Shown: positions 1 to 12,122, numbered from the stretch's first letter. The stretch is DNA of 64,000 bases from Acephala macrosclerotiorum (GCA_014904845.1 MU119206.1:186001-250000), one strand, 5' to 3'. Translations and numbers: made by a program. The notes: generated from the sequence alone by a model not told the origin.

Positions 1-1431
1 GACGGTCTCCCCTGCGGTGATGACTCCGTCTCGAGCGGCAGCGGTTTTGTTGGGCCACCATCTATTCAAGATTAGTTAAAAGCCATTACATCTAAGTTCT
101 AAGGACACTCACTCTCCGGGTTTAAAGCCTGTTCCTCCCACAGTCCGGGCTCTTCTCGCCGCCAATGTTGTAATAGGAGCGGAGAAAATGGGACCGGTTC
201 CCGCCTCATTCACGCCAATACTCATTCCCCTGAGCATGCCTCCGCGCTCATCCTCTCCCAAGTAATGTCCCTCAGAGAAGCCAATATCTGTGAAAGTGCT
301 AGCAGCTTCTAGCATATCCTTCAACCTCATTTCGTCGATTCGGAACCATTTCTCTCCAAACATGTTCTGCCAGATGGGTTTCAACCGCCGAGCTTTGTCC
401 AAAAGCCCCTCAGAGTCCAGGTCATTGTAAGCATCGGCGTTAGCGATCATAGTATCAAGAAGTTTGTCCATATGGGAGTCGAAAGCATCGTATATTGTCA
501 TGGGGCAAACGTCCTGGATAATCGACATGAAGACCACCGACATCTCTGTAGCTCGTTCGGACGGAATTAGATTTCGATTCTATTAGAGTGTTAGCTTTCA
601 ATATCTCACCGGTTGCGGTACATTGAATTTGAGTAATCGGTACTGGCCTCTACGCATTCCCTAATGAAATCAGTCAAACCACGCAGCTTGAGATTGTTCC
701 AAGCATCATCGACAGTATATTTGTTTTCATATTCCGCTGATTCCGCAACAGAGACAGATCTCGCGGTAGCAGCTGCTGGAGAGCCAGTGGCAAATTGCAG
801 TAAAGCTTGTTCTTCAATCAGATAATGTCCTTTCGTCGATAGGACTTTTTAACTTACCAAATGCGGACGAAGAAGTAGCAAGTGCCTTGGAACCATCGCT
901 ACCACCATCGACAATTGTGTACAAGGGCACGAGGCTCGAAGCTGGCCCTTGCTCACTGTCCGGAGTCAAGACTGGGACACCCGTGTCACCCGAAGAGAGA
1001 CTGTCAGGTGGAGATATATTTTGGAGAGTGTTCTTGTTAGAAACAGAAGATGTTGTGACGGTGTTGCTGTCAACCTGTGAGGTATTGTATTGGAAATTGT
1101 CGCATTCCTCGAATCGTAGGCCCGTTTCGACTTCGAATTGGTCGATCATGTCTCTTTCTGGCGAGGGTGTACGAGAGCGACCAGTGTGGGAAGGATCGAA
1201 CTCAGGAAAGGATTCGGTAGGTGTGTTAACGTTTGTCATGTCTCTTTCTGGTGAAGGTGTGCGAGAGCTTCCGGTGTAGGATGGATCGAATTCAGGGAAG
1301 GGTTCGGTGGGCGTGTCGCCGGTGTCGGTGGAACTGGAGACGGAGGATGGGTCAGCGAGGGATCGATTGGGATCGCTGCCGTCCAAGAACAGGTTCTTGA
1401 AGCGACGTGCGAAATATTTGAGATCTCTCAT
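1..1431 (-). CDS. Unknown protein with two 30-residue repeats; 3' end beyond the window
   Basis: I do not recognise this protein. My model has four exons on the minus strand: 1431-858, 805-654, 579-113 and 61-1, continuing off the left edge. The phases agree across all junctions (418 codons so far). The Met at 1431 (MRDLKYF) is chosen as start, but the frame stays open upstream to 1746 and includes a hydrophobic stretch, so a longer N-terminus is possible. Residues about 40-105 contain two near-identical 30-residue units with the cores FPEFDPS and SRTPSPERDM, in a Ser/Thr/Pro-rich disordered region. The C-terminal half looks folded, with motifs such as WQNMFGEKWFRIDEMRLK and GHYLGEDERGG. The donor at 653 (GTAGAG) is weak; the stronger GTGAGA at 609 breaks the frame. 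Confidence 0.6.
1148..1316 (-). repeat. Direct tandem repeat, 90-bp period, inside the left-edge gene
   Basis: Two copies beginning catgtctctttctgg at 1148 and 1238 encode the duplicated FPEFDPS...RTPSPERDM units. The period is exactly 30 codons, so the duplication is in frame, and the copies differ by a few substitutions. Confidence 0.85.
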
Positions 1432-4400
1432 GATTCCGTCGTCCCGAGTATCGGGGGACAATGGGTGTGCGGTGTTTCGAAGGGATGTGTTGAAGCTTTC
1501 GCCTTGACTCTCGAGCGTCGAAAATATGCGTGTTTTTAATGCCCCTGATATCTGGGGACAGTGTAAGACTTGCTTTGTAAGGGTGATAATCCAAGCAGAT
1601 ATTCCAAGGCAAAGTATGCTTGTGATAACGTGTTGAGGTGCGAAGTCTGCGTTGTTCCCCGGGGATATTGGCTGGCCGAGCCAATTCACAGAAGGAAAGA
1701 GCAAGCAACAACGACCCCTCGATACGCTAAACCACGAACTCGTCACGTACGATCACGCCCAATCTAGAAAATATGAACGACGTGTTGTGTGAAATTTAAA
1801 ATCTGTTTCAAGGAATCATGTTCTTGTTTGGCAAAGAAGTTAGATCCGAATGCCATCATCAAAGAGTTTCACCACATCAAGCAGTCAAAAATTCCAACGC
1901 ATTAACGGCTATGTTAGATCAGTAACTTTAATAGCTCTATTTAATTTTGTCAACACAGCGCTACATCTCGTTCGCGGGCTTCGGCGGAAGTCAACCTCCA
2001 GAGGTGATGGTTTGCTGTGCTTTTGAGCTACCGCGAGACACTTCGAAATGATTATGTGAAACTCTAATGTCTAACTTCATTAATAAGACCAGTAAATGAG
2101 CCCGAACAAGCTAGAATACACTGCGTCTACAATTAAGTCTCCTCCTATTTGATTCTTCCAGTTGTTGCAAGTAAAGTCTGACAAAGGGGGGCGATTCGGT
2201 TCGCGGTTATACTTCGGTATGGACCCAAAAGCTGGAGAGTGTGTTGCACAGGAGGACGCTAGTGAATGCAAGCATGTTATTAGCACTTTAGATAAAAGAT
2301 ACGGGAGTTGGCCACCTTACCGGACGAAAGACTAGAAGGTGGGTGTTCGGAGGTGGCTATCTGTTAAGGCCAGCATCGCTGGTACCGGGCGTCTGCTGGT
2401 TAGACAAGTAAATTGTGGGTCAATTTACACCCATGCAGTTCTCAATGCCTGAGCCATAATTTGTTTCACACATACATGTCCTTTCAGCAATATATACCGC
2501 TTGTTACTAATTCTTTAATGACGAATTGAATAGGGAGGCAAAGAGCCTCGAGATGATGCAAACGGAAAGCGAGCAACACAAAGTTCCAAGTGCTGCTTAG
2601 AGAAAGCTTCCTTGGTACGCCAATATTTGTATGAGCTTCCTTATTGACTAGCATACGATCTGATACTCATAGTCTTTAGCTTTGCGATCAAAACATGGAA
2701 GTTAGCGAAGCCCTACAAGAGCACCAAACCCAAGGGCAGGGATTTCAAACCCAAAATGCAGGGTATACAGCCACCAACTAGACTTCGATAAGTCTAGACT
2801 AACTTGCTAAGCTCGACAATCTTCAAAAAAAAAAAAAATTTTGTGCCACTGATCCCAAAGTTCTTGGTTTTAGTAGGCTGAAGCAGGATTCAAGGCAATA
2901 TCAGGAGCTTTTGACTCAAAAGAGCCTCCCATTACAAGGGTCCCCACAATATCGAAAACAGTCCATAAAATCTGAATATATCTCTTAAGTCCTTTTTCTT
3001 TCCTTTCCTCTTGCCTTTATATTATGATTTTCTTAGACATTAAGCTCTAGCCCCTTCCTCTTTTTGTGACTTTTTACTAATTACTTTATAAATTTCGATC
3101 GAGACCGTTTTAATTTTACTACTCGATTCCTTTACTTATGAGCTTTTTTACATATAGATACACATACACATATACACAGCCCAGGCTCGAAAGACTCGGA
3201 TATTGCAAAGTTCGAAAAGTAGAAGACTCCAAGAATGGCAGTGAGGCGGTGAATAGAGTAATGGAGTGGACGATGGGGTAAATAGTGGTGGGGTAAGTAG
3301 AGGCTTTCTCAATATAGAATAGCTTTAATTAAGACGTCGCCACTCCCTTTGCAAGGATTGGGGGTTTGCTTCCCCTACAACCAAAATCTTTAGTTTTCAA
3401 ACCCAAAGTCGCTTAACCCCTGGTCTTTGGTATTGCTTTGGTTTTGGTGCTTTTGTAGGGAAGAAGTCCGTTCCAGAAAATGGGAAGTAGGAGAAATGCT
3501 TACCTCACGCTTGTTACGTTGATTTCCTGCTCAAAATGACTTTGGCTTTAGTCAAAATTTCAGGCAAGAAAGAGGTTTACCCATATGTATGCTGTACAAA
3601 ACTCTGAGCTTGAGTGACTCGACAGACCCCTGGCAATCCTAAACAAACCATTGGACAGGCTAACTTCTTGCCCAACTGCTCCCAAAGTCTTATTTCAGCT
3701 GTAGTTCAGGCTTCGCTATAGGAGGCTGCGTCCAAAGCCGCTACGCTTTGGTCACACTCACGGGTCTCGAGGGGGTTTCATGGTTTTCTGGGCCGACTCG
3801 GAGCCAACGAGTACTCCACATTCTTCGAGCTCTCAATATCAAACACTCTAATAAACTATAGAGCCAAACAGCAATTCCGTCAAATGAAACACGATCAATA
3901 TACCTTCAGAAGCCATGCGCATCGGGCCTGACTCGAACGAGACTTCTGCTGCTCAGGACCTCCGATTCTGCAAGTTTTGCAGGATTCCACAGAAGATGGC
4001 TGATGAAAACGAGTACGGAGACGGCCCCAAGTCAAAGACGTGATTAGCATTGACACGCACACATCGGCTTGAAGGGCTTCAATTTTCGAGAGTGGATCTG
4101 CACCGAAGGAAAGAAATAGCTCTACAATGCTCAGGTCGAGATTGGGGCAACCGATTCACACATGAAAAAGAAAGGTCGAGAACTACTCGGACCCAAAACA
4201 AAGAGCCAAAGCAAGTTAATTCAAGCACGTATAGCGGATCTCAAAGTTGGACATCAAAGCCTCCCAAGAGCTTGTACAAGATTTGCCGGTGATCATTCAT
4301 TTTCCACTATCTTAGGCAAGCATCTAGCCCGCCCGCCCAGCCAGCCAGCCGCCAACCTTGTATGCCCATAAAACCCTACGTTATAGCTCCAAAGAATCAT

Positions 4401-4555
4401 TCATTAAAGGGCTTAAAGTCTCGCTCTCATCATGCAATTCTCTACCTGCAACAATACTTTTGTACAATTGATGTTCTAGCTTGCCATCATAATCGATACA
4501 TCTCGCATGCTCTTCGTAGCTATCCCCCAGCCTCGTCTGCCGATTCGAAGTTCGA
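1432..4555. other. Gene-free interval with degenerate inverted repeats
   Basis: No convincing coding sequence on either strand; the reading frames are short and unsupported. The stretch holds a poly-A run near 2824, a hairpin-forming unit at 3369-3463, a related half-copy at 2711-2735, and a small stem (ccaaagc / gctttgg) at 3732-3751. A short frame at 3916 encodes CKFC-type residues but resembles no family I can name. Confidence 0.5.
3369..3463. repeat. MITE-like 95-bp imperfect inverted repeat
   Basis: The unit starts cttcccctacaa and ends ttgtagggaag, giving terminal inverted repeats of about 11 bp with one extra base. The interior arms are also roughly complementary (AACCAAAA-type against TTTTGGTT-type). 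A related sequence, ccctacaagagcaccaaa, occurs at 2711-2728. No clear target duplication is visible, so calling it a mobile element is inference. Confidence 0.35.
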
Positions 4556-5350
4556 TCAAGAGCTGTTCTTGGTGTACTTCGCTTTGCCGAATGAGAATGG
4601 TACGTAGCGGTATTTAATCATGTGTTGGATTTGTCTCCGCACTGTTTCTCAATGTTAGCATTAATTCCTTCAGTCCCACTCTCGTCGTCTTTCTTCTTTC
4701 CAATTCTCTAGAAATTGGGTGTACGTACTCGTCAACGCAAACAAAATCAACCAGTAAACCACCAACACAGGCCAGAAAACAGGAACATCGAAGATCGAGA
4801 ACCACGTGCAGACAAATCCGATAGCAATCGCCCTCGTAGCCGAATACCAAAACTTGAACTCAGGAAGACGACGAATGAACGGTCTGAACTCCTCATCCTG
4901 CTTCGTTGGAAGACCACCAGCGGAACCGTCCTCCATGTCATTATCTATAGCCTCGTTCGAAGGGTCAAATTTCGGCTGGAGGAAAGCGAGGAAGAGGTTT
5001 AGGAGGTAAATTCCGAGCGAGTAGGCCACTGTAATGACGTGTTAGACGTATATAGTATTGGAGAAAAAGAGAAGGTCGTACCGATGTACCATCCTTGCGC
5101 GACGAATATTCTTGTGAAGAAGATCAGGAGGAGGCCAACTGTCCCCAACCATCTATACGGTACATAAGGCGTCGATTTGTCCAGCCATGCTTGGTATTGC
5201 TATTTCTCGAGATGATTAGCAAATGTCTATCTCTCGTTTATCCCAAAGACTCTGACTGTCTGGAATTGTTGAAAGACTCACTCGTGATAGCCTCGAGGTA
5301 TGCGCAGACACGGCTGCGAAAGGGGTTTGTTCGGGTTCGATAGAATCCAT
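4556..5350 (-). CDS. rer1: Rer1, ER retrieval receptor of the early Golgi
   Basis: Rer1 is a small four-span membrane protein that returns escaped ER membrane proteins and unassembled subunits from the cis-Golgi to the ER through COPI. Four exons on the minus strand, 5350-5282, 5199-5082, 5028-4729 and 4641-4556, give 190 residues, the usual family length. Family hallmarks visible are YRWLGT, GWYI followed by [48 protein letters not shown], and the last-exon motif [16 protein letters not shown]. The introns are 82, 53 and 87 nt; the codon for the Met of MRRQIQ is split by the last one. It is transcribed divergently from the enoyl-CoA hydratase gene across about 420 bp. Identification is secure. 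Confidence 0.96.
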
Positions 5351-5773
5351 CTTTGTTGTCCAATTCTCCTATCCTTCTTTCAAACGGTATTCCAGCCTTC
5401 AGTATTGGATCTGGAGAGATGAAATGTCGTATTGACGGATGTTGGTTGTCGTTGCGCAAACGTCCAAGAAAGGACTCGTAATTCTAGATTCTGTTGAATC
5501 GACACCTGTTCGCGTCGTAATTTCGAAGCCGCAGAAGGCAAGAGCGGTCCGACTTTCTTCCGTAGTGGCATTGGCACTATCACGTGAAAAGCTATTTGCA
5601 TCGAAGCTTGGCGCCAGGGGTAGCTCGGCATATCGGGTGTTTTTGAATAACAGCTGGTGGGATGATTTCCTGATCGTCGTCAAGCTGGTCTTGAATCTTC
5701 TCCTTTGTTTAACAATTGATTCAGGACCGAATCTTCGCTTATCCATTGAAGGTTGATTCTAAGCCGTGCAAAG
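5351..5773. promoter_or_regulatory. Shared divergent promoter region, rer1 / enoyl-CoA hydratase
   Basis: The 423 bp between the two start codons have open frames on both strands (for example minus 5746-5399), but these do not continue into rer1 and show no family resemblance. I treat the segment as a bidirectional promoter plus 5' leaders. No specific binding site can be assigned. Confidence 0.5.
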
Positions 5774-6704
5774 ATGCTTTCACTCCGGAGTCTCAGGCCA
5801 ATTGCCTCTCAATTCAGAGCTTCTGCTCTCCCCGCCATAGCTCGCAGCTACTCCGCATGGCCAGTAAAGTCCTACGAATTTATCGAAACCACAGAACCAC
5901 GACCGGGCGTAGGACAAAGTAAGACCTCCGAAATCCATTCCTACCGACCAAACATCCAGCTAACAATTTCCAGTAACATTCAACCGCCCCAAAGCCCTCA
6001 ACGCCCTCTCCACCCCCCTCATAACAGAACTAAATCACGCCCTCTCCGCCTTTGACTCCTCCTCCCAAATCTCCACCATCGTCCTAACCGGCTCCGCAAA
6101 AGCCTTCGCCGCCGGCGCTGACATAAAAGAAATGTCCACCCTAACCTTTTCCGAAGCCTACACAACCTCCTTCATAGAATCCTGGTCTCTGCTCACCACC
6201 ACCATCAAAAAACCCATAATCGCCGCTGTATCGGGCCACGCCCTCGGCGGTGGATGCGAACTAGCATTGATGTGCGATATTCTGTACTGTACCGAGAATG
6301 CGAATTTTGGACAGCCGGAGATTAAGTTAGGGACTATACCTGGTGCGGGAGGAAGTCAGAGATTGACGAAGGCGATTGGGAAGAGTAGGGCGATGGAGTT
6401 GATTTTGACGGGGAAGAATTTTACAGGGAAGGAGGCAGGGGAGTGGGGGGTTGCGGCTAGGACGTTTGGGACGTGGGAGGAGTTGATTGAGGGGAGTTTG
6501 AAGACGGCTGAGACAATTGCAGGGTATAGTAAGGTGGCTGTTATGGCTGCGAAGGAGGTTGTGAATAAAAGTCAAGATCTGGGTGTTAGAGATGGTGTGG
6601 AGTATGAGAGGAGGGTTTTCCATAGCTTGTTTGGGAGTGAGGATCAGAAGGTTGGAATGAAAGCTTTTGCGGAGAAGAAGAAGCCGGAGTGGACGAATAA
6701 GTAA
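5774..6704 (+). CDS. Mitochondrial enoyl-CoA hydratase (crotonase family)
   Basis: Hydrates trans-2-enoyl-CoA to 3-hydroxyacyl-CoA in beta-oxidation and branched-chain amino acid breakdown. Two exons (5774-5918 and 5974-6704) separated by a 55-nt intron with a CTAAC branch point give 291 residues, matching ECHS1-type enzymes. The N-terminus is rich in Arg, Ser and Ala with no acidic residues (MLSLRSLRPIASQFRAS), as in a mitochondrial presequence. Crotonase signatures are FNRPKALNAL, the oxyanion-hole segment AFAAGADIKEM, and GHALGGGCELALMCD, whose Glu is one catalytic acid; the other lies in FGQPEIKLGTIPGAGG. The tail FHSLFGSEDQKVGMKAFAEKKKP is also typical. Both catalytic Glu residues are present, so it should be active. 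The start is fixed by the presequence. Confidence 0.95.
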
Positions 6705-6850
6705 AGCAATAAGATGGTATCAGAATTCATTCAATGCTGTGCTAGTATGCGCCTAATGCTACCTCCATACCTGATCCCGTTGTGTCCTGGGACAATATCC
6801 AAACGCCGAATCCACCTCCCAATGCCGAACTTTCTAAATCAATGTACATT

Positions 6851-8918
6851 CTAGATTTCTTCCTTCAATTCAGATCCCAGAGACCATTCTTTGCACCATC
6901 CAAACCAGCTTCTCCTGACACAATGAGACTCGTCAACATCGCCCGGGGGACTAGAGGTTGGAGTGGGAAAAGCTGGAGGGGAGGTGATAGCATGTGACTG
7001 AGTCGCAGTAGTTGTTTCGTCCTTGCAGCCCCAAATATAGCCAGGTGTCAAGCAGGTAGTAGTACTTGACGATGATGACGTTGTTTGATCATAGCATCCA
7101 TATACCCGCCCAGGGGTCTCGCATGTCGGAGATGGTGAAGGGCTTGACGATGTTGAAGTAGTTGGATCGTTGCACCCAAACCAGCCTGGTGTTTTACACG
7201 TCGATGTTGAGGTCGACGTTGTGGAAGTCGAAGTCTTTGTAGCCGTAGGTAGGCTCGATTTACTGCTCGTCGTGGTCTTCTCATCATTGCATCCAAACCA
7301 CCCAGGAGTCTTGCATGTTGAGGTCGATGTGGTTGTGACCGGGCTAGTAGTAGTTGCACCAGTCGTTGTGGTCTCGTCCAAACATCCCCACCAACCAGGC
7401 GTCTGACAGGTTTCCGTTCGAGTTCTGGTCTTCGTCTTCGATGAGGTTGAGATAGGCGTTGTCGCAGTTTTGCTGCTGTTGCCGGTGACCTCTTTCCAAA
7501 GTGGGCAGTCATAACATTCTGGTGTGAACTTGCAAGCTGGAGCAACAGTCCACTTCTTGATGACGTTCTCAATGACCCAAAGAATCTTATGAGTGATGAT
7601 AGACACTCTAGTACCGTTGGCGTTAACAACATCATAGATACACTCCCTTCCTGAATGGCAGGCACTCTCTAACGCATAACCTGCGTACGAGCAGGTGGCA
7701 GTTGCTCCATTGCATGTTCCCATATAAATAGGATCAGCATTTTGACCGAAATGGAATCCGCCGGTATACTCTCGCTGACCTGGTCTATCGGGATCTATCC
7801 CTGGAGGCACAGGGAGGCCAAGTCTGTTTGCTGGTAGGGCATCTGGAACGGCCTGAAACGTGACTGCAGGAACTCCATAGGTCAACCCAATCAAAGCACT
7901 GACCGCACCTCCCAAAGAATGCCCCGTCAACCAAACCTGAGATTCGGGATACATGGCTGTGACATTCTGGTAAAGGTACCGAGCTGCGGCGTAGTATCGA
8001 TTCTCTTTCGTCAAGCTCTTCTTAAGGCAAGTCAAGTTGCAGGTATATGTGCCCGTAGCACAGTCACAAACTTGACGGTAGAAAGTGCTCCCTTGCTGGC
8101 CACAGCAGCAGCTGAAGAAGAGGTTGTCGTTCTCCTTGTCATTCGTGGTAGTTCCGTCGCCATCCCAAATAGCCAGAGAAGTTCCTTTCACTCCTATCAC
8201 GATCGTAGAATTTGTCTCGTCGGCATAAAGGTATCCTCGCAGGCCGTCGCCCTCCCAGCCAAAGCCGTTATCGTCGGTTCTGTTGAATCCTCCTTCAGGA
8301 TCCGCCCAATCTCCGGTGTTTGGTGTTTCCACATAGGCATTTGCCGCCATGTGGGCAAAGGTCAAGACTGTGCCTACATCCGTAATATCTGGTCCGTTTA
8401 CATCGTCCGTTGTCCAATCATCTGCGGATGATTCCCATACTTGAGAGTACGATCGTGCTGCAGCCACTCTTGGATCTACCACAGACGGCCGCCTATCCTT
8501 TAATCGATGTATATTCATAGAGCTGCCTCGAGCAACGAGAGGTCTCTCAACCTCTTCCAACTTGGCATCATCTTGTTCCATCCATACCGCAGGTACATCT
8601 TTAGGTACATCGATTCTCAAATGTTTGGCGGGGCGGTTCAGATCGCCATGGTGGAAAACATGTCGTAAAGTCTAAATACTGGTCAGAGAAACATCTCTTT
8701 GTTAGGGACGAGATACTCACGAATACATGCTCGTTATTCCGAGCGCTCGGGAGTTGTGGTTGTGGCAGAAACGGCCCTACTATTGGTAGAACTGCTTGTT
8801 GACGTGCCGCATGGGAGGCAACAGTAGGTGTTGATAAGGCGAGGAACGATAGCAGCAGTTGAGCGGTGACTCTGCCCGCAGAAGTACATTCAGAATGTTG
8901 ATGCCGTCGGAAAGGCAT
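6851..8918 (-). CDS. atg15: Atg15, autophagic (Cvt) body lipase with CxTPGW repeats
   Basis: Atg15 is a phospholipase delivered through the MVB pathway to the vacuole, where it breaks down autophagic and Cvt bodies. Two exons (8918-8721 and 8671-6851) give 672 residues; the acceptor is the TTTAG after the first CAG, which restores the family segment TLRHVFHHGDLNRPAKHL. A single N-terminal signal-anchor helix lies at about residues 15-37. The lipase nucleophile motif GHSLGGA has its Ser near residue 318, with conserved neighbours VIGVKGTS and FHFGQNADPIYMGTC. After about residue 480 comes a Ser/Thr-rich tail with five units of the form CxTPGWxGCxDxTTT and a divergent final unit. Filamentous-fungal Atg15 proteins are often extended this way; the short yeast protein is not. 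It ends 146 bp from the convergent hydratase gene. Confidence 0.95.
7020..7430 (-). repeat. Cysteine-rich repeat region in the Atg15 tail
   Basis: Successive coding units read CQTPGWWGC, CKTPGWFGC, CKTPGWFGC, CETPGRVYGC and CLTPGYIWGC, separated by threonine/serine tracts. The two middle units are nearly identical, suggesting recent duplication. Each has two cysteines, which could form one disulfide per unit. Confidence 0.85.
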
Positions 8919-9502
8919 CTTGAAGGAAAGCGTAGATATTTCAAAGAAAGGATAGAGGAAAGAAAGGTAAAGGGAGGAGGTCAAAGTGGTGATGATGCAG
9001 TTGAGGAAGCCTCTCCGCATGCAAGCATAGGCGTGAATCACAAGGCCGAATTCGCGTGCAGGGGTCGGCCTCGGTGGGCTTCAGGCACTCGAGACATTGG
9101 CTGCCAGTGAGTGCTCAGATATTCGCAGCCATGACTTAAGATGCCCACCAGGATCCAGACCCATGATAACAAAGAACCGCGTCATATCTTCGACCATAGC
9201 ATTAACCTTACTCAGGCTCACTCGCATTGCTTCGGTATCGACGGATTGCTGAAAGCCACGACTTCGAATCAATCCCCTTCCTCGTGGATCTACCCTGACT
9301 GTGGAGATGTAATAGGCTTTCATATACATCTTTGTTTCCTTCTTCTCCGCAATTTCTCTTCCCTTTAATGCACCACATTCGTTTACCCTGACCTTATCCC
9401 GGCTTGATCAGAGTTTCAGACGTATACAATTCATGCAACACCACCACTGCTGACAGCTCAAAAGGTAGCACTCCTCCCTCAACTCTTTCATATCTTCCCA
9501 AA
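8919..9502. promoter_or_regulatory. Divergent promoter region, atg15 / VPS9-domain gene
   Basis: 584 bp between the two start codons. No coding sequence is supported; frames at 8859-9110 (+) and 9081-9329 (-) look like chance. It presumably contains both promoters and leaders. No specific operator can be assigned. Confidence 0.45.
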
Positions 9503-11879
9503 ATGCAGGCGATCACTGATAAGATGGTGTTCTCCCTGCCAGACTTTATGGCCAGCCCGGACAAGAAGAAGAGTGACAGCCAACGTCCTCGTCCGCTACA
9601 TTTATCCAAGTCCTTCTCCAGAGTCGAGCCGCCCAGTCCGGATCATTCAACACGGGTCAGTAGGGCCAGTACCATCCAGAATGGCGTAATACCAGAAGTC
9701 GTCATGGCAGACAAGACGAATGTAGTTATTCACAATGGGAAGGCCAAACGGCAGCCTGATGCATTTGAGAAGACGGCAGAGGAGGATGAGGAGGAAAACG
9801 AGACAGCTGATGAAGGCTCCGGGAAATTGCCAGATGACTTTGATGAACTTCCAATAGAGCTTGTCAGCTTGAGTGATAGGTAGGTAGTGGATATTTGTGT
9901 TCTCTATGCATACTAACACCATTCTAGCTTTATAGACTCGCTATCCGCCAAGGTCCACTCTACACCACCATCAGTCGACAAGCTCTCAGCACTCTTCCAG
10001 GACTTCTACACTGTCGCTGCAACTCACATCAGTACTCACATATCCACATTATCCTCCCGCCAGCATCGAGAAAGTTCACCAGTGCCCTCAGTAACAAGCC
10101 GGCTGAGGGCGAAGGCAGCTTCCATTGGAAACAAAGACCGACCGAAGATACCACCCGAAAGGAGAGACTCGGAGCAGATGCTTACAGTGGAGGAGATTGC
10201 AGAACGAAAGCGTGCACGAAAGGTTCTCGAACGCAAACGGATTGCCTTGGAGGAAGCTGTGGAGAGAAGAGTGACCGAAGGCATATACGATAGGATATGG
10301 AGGCACAGGAGTACACAAGATGAGGCCCAAGACGAGAAGCTACGGTCGAAGACTGCAGCATTGTCAGTGGTCGGAATTGGACTCACAGATCTGGGTATCG
10401 ACTTGGGGCAAAACCAGGATACCGAATCTAGCGAGGGCAAGGAGAAAGAGATCCGCGAATGGCTGGAAGATGCCAGGGAAGATCTCATTGCTATGAACGA
10501 CAAGAAGTACCCGCTGGGCAAGCTTCAGCATCTCAAAGCTGCTCACAAGAATATTGTCGAAACACTTTCCCATTTTCATCCATCTTCATCGGCAGACGAA
10601 ATCATGCCTATGCTGATATACACTTTAATCACATCTAGACCAGAAGGGATCGATGTTATCAGCAATCTGTACTTCATACAGAGATTCCGGAATGAGAGCA
10701 AGATTGACGGGGAAGCTGCATATTGCTTAACGAATCTAGAAGCAGCGATCACGTTTCTTGAAACTGTTGACCTTGCTTCGTTGAGAGAAGATGAAATTCC
10801 ATCTGGTCCACCAAAAGCTGTTACACCAAGAGTGGACAGTTTCGACCAAATGCAAGTCGGAATTAGTCCACCTTCAGCTGCCTCTGCACCAGAGGTTACA
10901 TCTGCGAATGCAAGCCCAACAATCTCGAAAGCCGAGTCGTCTCCAACGAGTACCCTCCGTCCACAGCTGCAAGTACACAACCGTCGTCTGAGCGATATGT
11001 TCCAACCGCCTGCCGTTTTGAATGATGCTAGTGACGCCGTGATGAAAACGGCCGATCAAAGCTTCAAGAGCATCGGCAACAGTCTAGGAGACAGCTACAA
11101 GTTCTTACTTGGTAAGCTCAAAGAACGACAGGATGACTCACCAGGTCACAAGCCTGACATTATCGTTCCGAAAACTCTCGATGATGCCCGCAAGCTGGTT
11201 AGCACACCCCCACCCGAGGATGCGGAGTCGGAAAGTGGTGCAAGCTCACTTCACACCCCCGATAAAAGCGAAAATCGGCAACGATCAGATTCGGGAGCCA
11301 AGGTTGACGATAAAATGCTTAGCATGATCAGTGGCCGCAAGCTGGCTCGAGACAGGAGCGCTGATAGTGCTAGAAGTTCTGGCAGTGGCAGCACTAGGAG
11401 AGTTACATTCAATGAGGAGGGAGAGAAGGCTCCTTCGCCACTTCACAACGCCGCTCCAGCACCATCGCCATCAGGTACTCCCGCTCTTGTGGATTCCATG
11501 AGAAATCTTGGAAATTCTCTAAATCCTATGACCAGGATTGCTGGGATGGGAATGATGCGTGGTTTTGGAAGGACAACACCGACGAGTCCTGTTCCTCCTC
11601 CTCCAGCGCCGAGCAAGGGTATTCCTGATGGTGGGGTTGCTGAACTGACGGCTGTAAGCCTCTCCCCGAATTTTATACCAGTTGACACTAATTTTAGAGC
11701 AGGCATTCCCAGATCTAGCACCATCTCTCCCACCAAAGGAGGTGCCCAAGATTGCACCACCCATCAAGCGATTCATGGAATTGCAAAATCCCGGTGATAT
11801 GAAACTTAACGAAGTTCTGGAATTATTGCGGGATTATAGGAGATTGGCGGGGGCGCTTAAGGATATGGGTGCCGTTTAG
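9503..11879 (+). CDS. VPS9-domain protein, probable Rab5-type guanine nucleotide exchange factor
   Basis: VPS9 domains activate Rab5/Vps21-family GTPases on endosomes. Three exons (9503-9879, 9928-11653, 11700-11879) give 760 residues. The ATG at 9503 has an AAA context; the open frame upstream has no Met. The VPS9 domain spans about residues 265-405 and includes ADEIMPMLIYTLITSRP and GEAAYCLTNLEAAITFLETVD, carrying the conserved Asp and Tyr. Before it is a charged helical segment (EEIAERKRARKVLERKR); after it a long Ser/Pro-rich region and a C-terminal helix (LNEVLELLRDYRRLAGALKD) on the last exon. That exon's acceptor (TTTTAGAG) was chosen because it alone keeps the frame. The architecture resembles yeast Muk1-type exchange factors more than Vps9, which has a CUE domain; this is inference. 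Confidence 0.87.
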
Positions 11880-12120
11880 GTCCCTTGGGGCATTTAAATC
11901 GTAGTTGTGCAACACTTGGGACATTTGCGGTCGTTCCTTATTGGGCTTGATTTTTCGGAATAGCATGGGACGGGCATTTGATGGCGTTTCATGGGTGGCA
12001 TGTTGAGACTGCTTGTCTCCAGCTAGGGGATCAACGCTCTCTTCTGATACACTAAAATGACGATGGCCAATTTCTTACATGACAACTCCCTGCCCGCCCC
12101 ATCATTGAATTCCATCATTG
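11880..12120. other. 3' flank of the VPS9-domain gene up to the transposon relic
   Basis: Normal-composition DNA, presumably 3' UTR and terminator, ending abruptly at the TA target site of the AT-rich element. No gene seen. Confidence 0.4.
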
Positions 12121-12122
12121 TA

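Noticed and set aside
3916..4050. Short frame with a CKFC motif, considered as the start of a HET-type gene
   Set aside because: It ends after about 42 codons and no HET-domain motif follows in any frame.
7048..8431. Frames at 7048-7665 (-), 7170-7406 (+) and 7919-8431 (+)
   Set aside because: Out-of-frame and antisense shadows of the repetitive Atg15 coding region.
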